A stretch of DNA of 6,325 nucleotides from Parachlamydiaceae bacterium (GTDB lineage: Bacteria > Chlamydiota > Chlamydiia > Chlamydiales > Parachlamydiaceae). The notes beneath the pieces are model-generated. The model did no database searches. It was not told where the DNA came from and worked only from the letters and a program-made list of their open reading frames with translations. Below are positions 1 to 5,369 of the stretch, piece by piece. Numbering within the stretch: position 1 is the first letter of the stretch; each line of letters opens with the position of its first letter. A program made the position numbers and the translations under genes. The stretch is from positions 1 through 6,325 of the forward strand of contig PLSG01000109.1 in assembly GCA_003164155.1 (NCBI GenBank). The letters run 5' to 3'.

Positions 1-2
1 AT

Positions 3-2198
3 GCATTTACTGCGCGGCCCTGCCCCACCATGTCGGATGTTCCCGGCATTGAAGCCCGGCATCACGACAAGAGCATATTGCTAAACCTGCTGCAGCGCCT
101 CTGCGCTGAAGACAGCAAAGCTTCATCCGGCATTGATCGTGCCATCGAGCGGTTCAACGCATCCATTGATGCACTCGATGCTTTTCTTAATGCCCAGAAC
201 TACCGTCTCTCCTGGTGGCATACCGGCCAACAGAATCTTGGCTACCGCCGCTTCTTCGATGTAAACTCCCTGGTTGGCGTGCGCGTTGGCGATGAGCGTG
301 TCTTCTATGAAACCCATGAGATCTACTTCCAGTGGCTGCGCGATGGCATTCTGAGCGGCGTGCGTGTGGACCACCCGGACGGCTTGCGTGATCCCAAACT
401 TTACTTTGACCGCCTGCGAGCCAATGCTCCAGATGCATGGATTGTCGTGGAGAAGATTCTTGCCGGTCACGAGGCTCTGCCTTCCAGTTGGCCAGTTGAT
501 GGCACCACGGGCTACGAATTTATCAACCAGGTGAATGGCCTGATGATCTCTCCCCACGGTTGGATCGCATTGGACCGCATCTACACCGAATTCACCGGGC
601 AGACGGCAAACTATGCACAGATCTGCCACGACAGTAAGATCGAGATTACCCAGACGACGCTCGGCAGCGACGTAAACTATCTCACCAGCCTCTTCGCCGG
701 TATCTGCGAGAGTAACCGCGAATACCGCGACTACACCCGAGTTGAGATTCGCCGCGCCATCCGCGAAGTCGCAGCTTCTTTCCCCGTCTACCGCACTTAC
801 GTCAGCCCGATCCGCGATGAGGTCTCCGCGGATGATGTTGCCTCCATTGATCGCGCCATTGAATCTGCCAAGTCTGCGCGCACGGATGTAGAGAACAATC
901 TCTTTGACTTCATTCGTGACGTGTTGCTGTTGCACGTAAAGGGCGAACGCGAGTCAGAGTTCGTCTATCGCTTACAGGAGTTCACCGGAGCAGTAATGGC
1001 CAAGGGAGTAGAAGACACTGCATTCTACTGCTACAACCGTCTCATCTCAGTGAATGAAGTCGGCGGTAACCCCGGCGATCCGCTTATTTCGCTGGCAGAG
1101 TTCAACGGTAACAATCAGCGTGCACAGAGCCTGCAGCCCTACCGCATTGTCTCGCTCACCACACATGACACCAAGCGCAGCGAAGATGTGCGGGCGCGTA
1201 TCAACACTTTGTCTGAAATGCCAGGCGAGTGGGAGCAGATGCTATCCACCTGGAGCCAGATCAACCGCACGCATAAAACACCCGAAGGGGAAGAGCTTAT
1301 TCCCTATGCCAATGAGGAATACCTGCTCTATCAAACTCTTATCGGATCCTGGCCGATAGATCCCATGACGCCGGTGTTGCAGCTTCAGTACATGCACCGC
1401 ATACAGGCATATATGGAGAAGGCAATTAAAGAAGCCAAAATTTACACTAGCTGGGTCAATCCCAATGTGCATTACGATCAAAGCATGCGCGAATTTGTCC
1501 AGAAGGTTTTAAATCCCGATTTGAATGAAAATCCATTTTTGGATAGCTTTAAGCCGTTTTTGTCTAAAGTGACGGCGGCAGGCATGCTCAACTCCTTATC
1601 CCAAACGCTGCTCAAGCTCACCTCCCCTGGCATCCCCGACATCTACCAAGGCAATGAAATCTGGGATTTTAGCCTTGTCGATCCAGACAATCGCAGGCCA
1701 GTGGACTTTGTCTATAGAAAATACCTTCTGCAGACTATGCGTGAAAATATTGATAAGCCCAACGGCGAAGCCTTAAAAAAGTATCTGCTCAATCCCGAAG
1801 ATGGAAAGATTAAGCTGTACATTACGTTGCTGACCTTGCAGCTGCGTCAAAAATATGCGGCAATTTTTTCACACGGTCTATACATTCCTTTGGAGGTGCA
1901 AGGCGATAAGCAAAAGCATATCATCGCCTTCATGCGCACTTTGGAGAAAAAAACCATAGTGGTAGTGGTCGCGCGGTTTTTTACCGGACTTATGGATGGA
2001 TCCAAACTCCTCATTGAAGAAAGTGTCTGGAAAAACACCCGACTGGTATTTCCCAGCAATATGTCAGGCCATCAATTTGAGCACATTTTTGACGGAGAGC
2101 ATCTGACTATAGAGGAAAGCGATGGCAAATATATTCTGCCCCTGGACAAGCTCCTAAGGGCTCTCCCTTTGGCGCTTTTGCAAAATACAGAAGGTTAG
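3..2198 (+). CDS. treY: Malto-oligosyltrehalose synthase TreY, 5'-partial
   Basis: TreY (GH13, EC 5.4.99.15, cytoplasmic) isomerises the reducing-end bond of maltodextrins into a trehalosyl end, supplying TreZ. The frame is open to the left edge, so the ATG at 30 is probably internal. Residue numbers below count from that Met. Visible hallmarks are YRLSWW and YRRFFDVN (about 58-78), the nucleophile strand VRVDHPDGL with D114, the acid/base VVEKIL with E141, MAKGVEDTAFY (323-333), THDTKRSEDVRAR with D380, and TSPGIPDIYQGNE then SLVDPDNRRPVDF toward the C-terminus. The D114-E141 spacing of 27 equals that recalled for archaeal TreY. The N-terminal part of the barrel, with the first GH13 conserved region, lies outside the window, so 100 or more residues are missing. 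treZ begins directly after the TAG stop. Composition and codon choice change sharply between about 1270 and 1430 with no break in frame. Family assignment is very secure; the exact start is unknown. Confidence 0.96.
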   Translation, partial: AFTARPCPTMSDVPGIEARHHDKSILLNLLQRLCAEDSKASSGIDRAIERFNASIDALDAFLNAQNYRLSWWHTGQQNLGYRRFFDVNSLVGVRVGDERVFYETHEIYFQWLRDGILSGVRVDHPDGLRDPKLYFDRLRANAPDAWIVVEKILAGHEALPSSWPVDGTTGYEFINQVNGLMISPHGWIALDRIYTEFTGQTANYAQICHDSKIEITQTTLGSDVNYLTSLFAGICESNREYRDYTRVEIRRAIREVAASFPVYRTYVSPIRDEVSADDVASIDRAIESAKSARTDVENNLFDFIRDVLLLHVKGERESEFVYRLQEFTGAVMAKGVEDTAFYCYNRLISVNEVGGNPGDPLISLAEFNGNNQRAQSLQPYRIVSLTTHDTKRSEDVRARINTLSEMPGEWEQMLSTWSQINRTHKTPEGEELIPYANEEYLLYQTLIGSWPIDPMTPVLQLQYMHRIQAYMEKAIKEAKIYTSWVNPNVHYDQSMREFVQKVLNPDLNENPFLDSFKPFLSKVTAAGMLNSLSQTLLKLTSPGIPDIYQGNEIWDFSLVDPDNRRPVDFVYRKYLLQTMRENIDKPNGEALKKYLLNPEDGKIKLYITLLTLQLRQKYAAIFSHGLYIPLEVQGDKQKHIIAFMRTLEKKTIVVVVARFFTGLMDGSKLLIEESVWKNTRLVFPSNMSGHQFEHIFDGEHLTIEESDGKYILPLDKLLRALPLALLQNTEG

Positions 2199-2207
2199 GT
2201 GGATATG
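2189..2207 (+). promoter_or_regulatory. treY/treZ junction with ribosome-binding site
   Basis: AGAAGG at 2189-2194 is the best Shine-Dalgarno-like stretch. It lies 4 nt before the GTG at 2199 and 10 nt before the ATG at 2205, one a little short and the other a little long, so it does not decide the start. The treY stop TAG (2196-2198) touches the GTG, which points to translational coupling within one operon. No promoter is apparent between the two genes. Confidence 0.6.
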
Positions 2208-4172
2208 GCGGGATCTCTAAAAGCTCCCTTTTGGCCGCTTTCCCCAAATGAAGCCACATGGGAACTCCATATGGGCGCCCAAGCGTGCCGGCCAGGCAGC
2301 TCGGAAAAAGGGAGGGCCGAAAAAGCTGATGGTGAAAAAGCGGAAACCTGTGCCGTAAAATTCTGCGCGTGGGCCCCTAAAGCTCATTCGCTTGAGCTCG
2401 TGGTGGTAAGCGAGAGCGTTGATAAGGTCTTTCCCATGCATCTTTCAGAGAATAATTTCTTTGAGACAACCCTTTCTTCTTCTGATTTATCATCTCTTTC
2501 TGCACCGCTGGATTACTTTTTTTGCATTGACGGGCAAAGACGCCGTCCAGATCCAGCTTCTCGCTGGCAGCCGCATGGCGTACATGGGCCGTCTCGTTTT
2601 TACCCTTCCCAGTTTTTTGAGTGGCATGATGGCGATTGGAAGGGCATAGCCCTGGCCGATTTTATTATTTACGAATTGCATGTGGGGACATTTACTCCTG
2701 AGGGTACATTTGAAGGAGTTATATCGAAACTGCCTTATCTGAAAGAGCTGGGAATCACCGCCATAGAGCTGATGCCCATCGCCGAGTTTCCAGGAGAGCG
2801 CAATTGGGGATATGATGGAGTTCATCCTTTTGCTCCGCATCACGCTTATGGGGGCCCCGAAGGTTTAAAAAAATTGGTAGACGCCTGCCATGCGGCTGGA
2901 TTGGCGGTTATTTTGGACGTGGTATACAACCATCTGGGGCCGGAAGGTAACTATTTGGGGGAATTTGGCTATTATTTTACAGATCGCTATAAAACCCCAT
3001 GGGGAGATGCTTTCAATTACGATGGAGCTTATTGTGACTTTGCTAGGCAATATGTAGTGGATAACGCCTTATATTGGCTGACAGAGTATCATATCGATGC
3101 GCTAAGGCGAGACGCTATCCACACATACTTCGATTTAGGTGCTCACCATATCTTAGAGGAGTTACACACAGCTTTTTCACGCCAAGCACAAGCGCTTGGG
3201 CGCCAGGCTTTCATTATAGCTGAAAGCGATCTCAATGATGCGCGCCTGCTCAATTCCTTGGAGACAGGGGGATATCATATTGACGCGCAATGGAGCGATG
3301 ACTTTCACCACGCCTTGCATGCCTACCTGACAAAATCTCAAACGGGGTATCTGATAGATTTTGGACAGCTGTCGCAGATAGCTAAAGCCCTAACTAATGG
3401 ATTTGTGTATGATGGGCAATGGTCGCGTCATCGCAAAAAAAGATTTGGAAATGCCTCGGATCATCTGTCAGGATCCCAACTTGTAGTGTGCCTGCAAAAT
3501 CACGATCAAATCGGAAATGTCGGCCGTGGATGGAGATTAGGGGCCTTGACCAGCCCAGAGCTGTATAAACTAGCCGCCTGCTTGTTGCTATGCTCTCCCA
3601 ACCTTCCCCTGCTGTTTATGGGGCAGGAGTGGAACGCTGAGACTCCTTTTTTATTTTTTACCAGCTATGGAGATGAAAGACTTATTCAAAGTGTGCGCGA
3701 AGGGTATCAGCGGGAAAACCAAATGGAAAGCGTCGGTACCCAAGCAAAGGAGGAGGCATTCGACCCGCAAGACGAGCAGCGATTTAAGCACAGCAAGCTG
3801 GCTTGGTCAGAGCTGCAGCAACCAAAGCATGCTGCCATGCTGAGCTTCTATCAGCAGCTCATTTGCTTGCGCAAAAAGTGGGCCTGCCTATCCAATTGCC
3901 GCAAAGACTTAGTGAAATGCCATTTTAATAGCCAAGATGAGTGGCTGCTGGTTTGGAGAAGCGATCCGGCGGGTTCTCAAGCCCTGCTAGTGGTCAATTT
4001 CGCGGCACATCCCAGCCACATAGCGCTGACCTTGCCTCCCGGGGTATGGGATCTGCAGCTGTGCAGTTCAACCTATCCGGAAATGCCTAGATTACCTCAA
4101 TATATCCAAGGGGCGTTCGCTCTGCTTGTTCCGCCGCAGTCTGCGCTGCTCTGGGTAAACGCGCCTTTATGA
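2199..4172 (+). CDS. treZ: Malto-oligosyltrehalose trehalohydrolase TreZ
   Basis: TreZ (GH13, EC 3.2.1.141, cytoplasmic) cleaves the maltodextrin-trehalose bond made by TreY and frees trehalose. At 657 residues it is somewhat longer than usual (about 560-620). Order: N-terminal beta-sandwich (about 50-135, VKFCAWAPKA), then the barrel from FIIYELHVGTFTPEGTF, with NWGYDGV, region I DVVYNH (D240-H245), region II ALRRDAIH with nucleophile D305, acid/base E342 in IIAESDLND, and region IV QNHDQIGN with D436. A C-terminal beta domain ends in LLVPPQSALLW. The E342-D436 spacing of 94 matches that recalled for Sulfolobus TreZ. Two oddities: R304, next to the nucleophile, where the family has Leu or another hydrophobic residue, and an EK-rich pentapeptide repeat (36-50) ahead of the beta-sandwich. 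The GTG start abuts the treY stop; an ATG two codons later (2205) is an equal alternative. Activity is uncertain because of R304. Confidence 0.95.
   Translation: MDMAGSLKAPFWPLSPNEATWELHMGAQACRPGSSEKGRAEKADGEKAETCAVKFCAWAPKAHSLELVVVSESVDKVFPMHLSENNFFETTLSSSDLSSLSAPLDYFFCIDGQRRRPDPASRWQPHGVHGPSRFYPSQFFEWHDGDWKGIALADFIIYELHVGTFTPEGTFEGVISKLPYLKELGITAIELMPIAEFPGERNWGYDGVHPFAPHHAYGGPEGLKKLVDACHAAGLAVILDVVYNHLGPEGNYLGEFGYYFTDRYKTPWGDAFNYDGAYCDFARQYVVDNALYWLTEYHIDALRRDAIHTYFDLGAHHILEELHTAFSRQAQALGRQAFIIAESDLNDARLLNSLETGGYHIDAQWSDDFHHALHAYLTKSQTGYLIDFGQLSQIAKALTNGFVYDGQWSRHRKKRFGNASDHLSGSQLVVCLQNHDQIGNVGRGWRLGALTSPELYKLAACLLLCSPNLPLLFMGQEWNAETPFLFFTSYGDERLIQSVREGYQRENQMESVGTQAKEEAFDPQDEQRFKHSKLAWSELQQPKHAAMLSFYQQLICLRKKWACLSNCRKDLVKCHFNSQDEWLLVWRSDPAGSQALLVVNFAAHPSHIALTLPPGVWDLQLCSSTYPEMPRLPQYIQGAFALLVPPQSALLWVNAPL
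2304..2348 (+). repeat. 15-bp in-frame tandem repeat in treZ (EKxxx x3)
   Basis: The heptamer GAAAAAG recurs at 2304, 2319 and 2334, exactly 15 nt apart, so three 15-bp units encode EKGRA, EKADG and EKAET (residues 36-50). The remaining eight bases of each unit have diverged. The repeat falls in the linker before the N-terminal beta-sandwich, where most TreZ proteins are shorter, so a replication-slippage insertion tolerated outside the catalytic domain is the simplest reading. It is charged and likely disordered. Confidence 0.75.
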
Positions 4173-4175
4173 CTT

Positions 4176-4850
4176 GTGGATCAGAAGAAAGGAGGCTTCT
4201 TTCAGATTGCCCCGCTTGAGGAAGGGATAAAATATAAACAATTTTATCTGCCTGAAACGAATATTCTTTACTCCCGTTTCCTTTGTTCCAAGGGCATTGG
4301 AGAGGTTGTGGATTTCATGCCCATGCCCGCCCGGATTGAATCAAGTTCCCTTGTTCGCCGCGTACAGGCCAGTCGAGGGGAAGTGCAATTTCGCTTGCAA
4401 TGTTGTCCGCGTTTTAACTATGCGCGCAGTGCGCACCAGGCAAAGCTGCTTAACGAAAAAGAGATTACCTTCTGCAGCGAAGGCGAAGATAGGCAGCGCT
4501 TGAAATTAACCAGCACAGTCAGCCTGTCTCTCAAAAAAAAGGATGGTTTTGCGGAATTTACTTTAAAAGAAGGTGAATCGGCAGAATCGCCTGTCTTTGG
4601 TTTGGAACAAGGTGAAGGATCGTTTTCGGCCTGCTCATTTTGGTATATCGAATGTCTGGCGCGGGCCGGGCATCTGCCAAAAGCTCAAAAGTATTTCGAT
4701 GAAATGCTGAGCTACGCCAATCACGTAGGGCTTTATTCAGAGCAATTGAGCGCCCAAGGGGCCCATTTGGGGGATTTTCCGCAGGCCTTTACACACCTGT
4801 CTTTGATTTCAGCGGCGTATAATCTCAATAAAATTCTCCAAAAACGCTAA
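4176..4850 (+). pseudogene. GH15 glucoamylase-like remnant lacking the catalytic barrel
   Basis: The 224-residue frame matches only the two ends of a bacterial GH15 protein (glucoamylase/trehalase type, normally about 600 residues). Residues 5-140 look like the N-terminal beta-sandwich: GGFFQIAP, then a stretch ending in VVDFMP, SSSLVRRV, FNYARS, FTLKEGES. Residues 147-220 look like the extreme C-terminus: EGSFSACSFW (E147 at the position of the family's catalytic base), LPKAQKYFDEML, VGLYSEQ, LGDFPQAFTHLSLI. The some 330 residues between, which should form most of the (alpha/alpha)6 barrel with the catalytic acid, are absent. The join is near residues 143-147 (about 4602-4616). The usual first 40-50 residues (IxDYxxIGDCxxxALV, GSIDWLCxPRFDS) are also missing. 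The GTG lies 3 nt after the treZ TGA in the same frame and has no Shine-Dalgarno upstream; any translation would be by coupling. It should not be an active hydrolase. Lack of internal stops means recent decay or a retained mini-protein remain possible. Confidence 0.82.
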
Positions 4851-4875
4851 AGAAGTGTTAGCGTAACCGCTTCTT
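4850..4875 (+). terminator. Possible terminator hairpin after the GH15 remnant
   Basis: AAGAAG (4850-4855) pairs with CTTCTT (4870-4875), enclosing GTTA-GCG-TAAC (4857-4867), with a small internal loop between the stems. It begins at the last base of the TAA stop, a fitting place for the end of the treYZ transcript. No T-run follows, so an intrinsic terminator is only a weak suggestion. Confidence 0.3.
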
Positions 4876-4900
4876 CCCACCTGCCTATTCTGAAAATTTT

Positions 4901-4936
4901 GCAGGATTAAAAAGATGGAAAAGATGGGAAGGATAA
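4901..4936. repeat. Degenerate 9-bp tandem array
   Basis: AAAAGATGG occurs twice back to back (4910-4918 and 4919-4927). It is flanked in register by GCAGGATTA (4901-4909) and GAAGGATAA (4928-4936), giving four 9-bp units of a loose xxAGGATxA / AAAAGATGG pattern. GCAGGATT recurs at 4998-5005. Short purine-rich arrays of this kind are found in intergenic DNA of many bacteria; no function is implied. Confidence 0.5.
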
Positions 4937-4983
4937 AAAAAGAGATAGCTACTCATTGACCGAAAGGCAACAGGGATAGATAA

Positions 4984-5024
4984 AGATGTGAAATCCCGCA
5001 GGATTGTAAAGCGGTTTTACATCT
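4984..5024. repeat. Long inverted repeat (hairpin) in the intergenic region
   Basis: AGATGTGAAA (4984-4993) pairs with TTTTACATCT (5015-5024), 10 bp with one G-T wobble. After a 2-nt bulge (TC, 4994-4995), CCGC (4996-4999) pairs with GCGG (5011-5014). The loop is 11 nt. This is the most stable simple hairpin left of the GC-rich cluster. It has no T-tract on either side, so I cannot call it an intrinsic terminator; it could be a transcript-end stabiliser or part of a dispersed repeat. Confidence 0.5.
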
Positions 5025-5157
5025 GGCAATCTACGCGATGTCGCCTACGATATGAGAAATTATTTCTGAAGCGCGCATTGTATCATTCTTGGGGCTGATA
5101 GAACTTTTCTTCAGCTCAAGCTCTCGGTTCTTGGGACTTTAGTTTGGAAAAATGCAG

Positions 5158-5369
5158 CCTTTTCCTAAGCTCCAGAGGAGTGGTAGAGGTGAAGCCCACT
5201 GCGCAGCCCCGGAGGGGCAAAGCTGTGGGTATGACAGAGCAGGGTAATTGAGCTCCGGAGGAACGGCAAGAGGCTGTCTTCGAGCTGCGCAACAGCCCAT
5301 TGCCTTCGGAGCTACGCAATGCTTCACTCCTTCCGCACAGCGCTCTAAGTGGGAGCTAAAGGAGAAAGG
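5158..5369. repeat. GC-rich palindromic repeat cluster with imperfect terminal inverted repeats
   Basis: The edges are imperfect inverted repeats: 5158-5173 (CCTTTTCCTAAGCTCC) against the complement of 5352-5369 (CCTTTCTCCTTTAGCTCC), about 15 matching positions. Inside are related copies of a motif of the form AGCyCCGrAGG, then CAA, then GCTGT: + strand 5205-5226, + strand 5251-5277, minus strand 5313-5292. A fourth, weaker copy starts on the minus strand near 5291 (TGCGCAGCTCGAAG), 27 nt from the third. The segment is richer in G+C than its surroundings. It resembles a small REP- or MITE-like dispersed repeat. It encodes no transposase and I see no clear target-site duplication. Its right edge overlaps the last codons of the minus-strand gene. 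Confidence 0.5.
5251..5313. repeat. Large hairpin within the GC-rich cluster
   Basis: AGCTCCG (5251-5257) pairs with CGGAGCT (5307-5313), GGCAA (5265-5269) with TTGCC (5300-5304), and GGCTGT (5272-5277) with ACAGCC (5292-5297), leaving a 14-nt loop. It lies about 30 nt past the stop of the minus-strand gene, so it could fold at the 3' end of that transcript, although no T-run follows on that strand. A second, smaller hairpin is next to it: CCCAC (5195-5199) with GTGGG (5225-5229), around GCCCC-GGA-GGGGC (5206-5218). Confidence 0.6.

Larger units (their letters stand above)
4851..5344. other. Convergent intergenic region, no gene seen
   Basis: This region lies between the 3' ends of the + strand trehalose operon and the minus-strand gene, so no promoter is expected for either. 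I see no convincing coding sequence, tRNA or other RNA gene. The left part (about 4880-5030) is A-rich with short tandem repeats and one strong hairpin. The middle (about 5030-5155) shows only a small palindrome, AGAAAT-T-ATTTCT (5055-5067). The right part (from about 5158) is GC-rich and made of related inverted and direct repeats. Open frames of 60-70 codons over the right part run across the palindromes and look spurious. Confidence 0.7.

Noticed and set aside
123..935. A 270-codon open frame on the minus strand opposite treY
   Set aside because: It is antisense to the most strongly conserved TreY region; its length comes from the GC-rich codon pattern of the + strand gene, and its protein shows no family features.
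1344..1349. A GGATCC site near the compositional break in treY, possibly a cloning junction
   Set aside because: Another GGATCC lies at about 1988 with no compositional change, and the protein stays coherent across the site, so the position looks coincidental.
4206..4208. ATT start for the GH15 remnant preceded by AAAGGAGG (4188-4195)
   Set aside because: ATT starts are very rare, and the GGAGG arises from conserved Gly codons, so the Shine-Dalgarno likeness is probably fortuitous.
4984..5024. Hairpin as a tRNA or riboswitch element
   Set aside because: There is no cloverleaf, no CCA-like end and no known riboswitch core, and it lies at the 3' side of both neighbouring genes rather than upstream of one.
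4880..5320. CRISPR-like array
   Set aside because: The repeats are short, unequally spaced, mixed in orientation and lack unique spacers of constant length.
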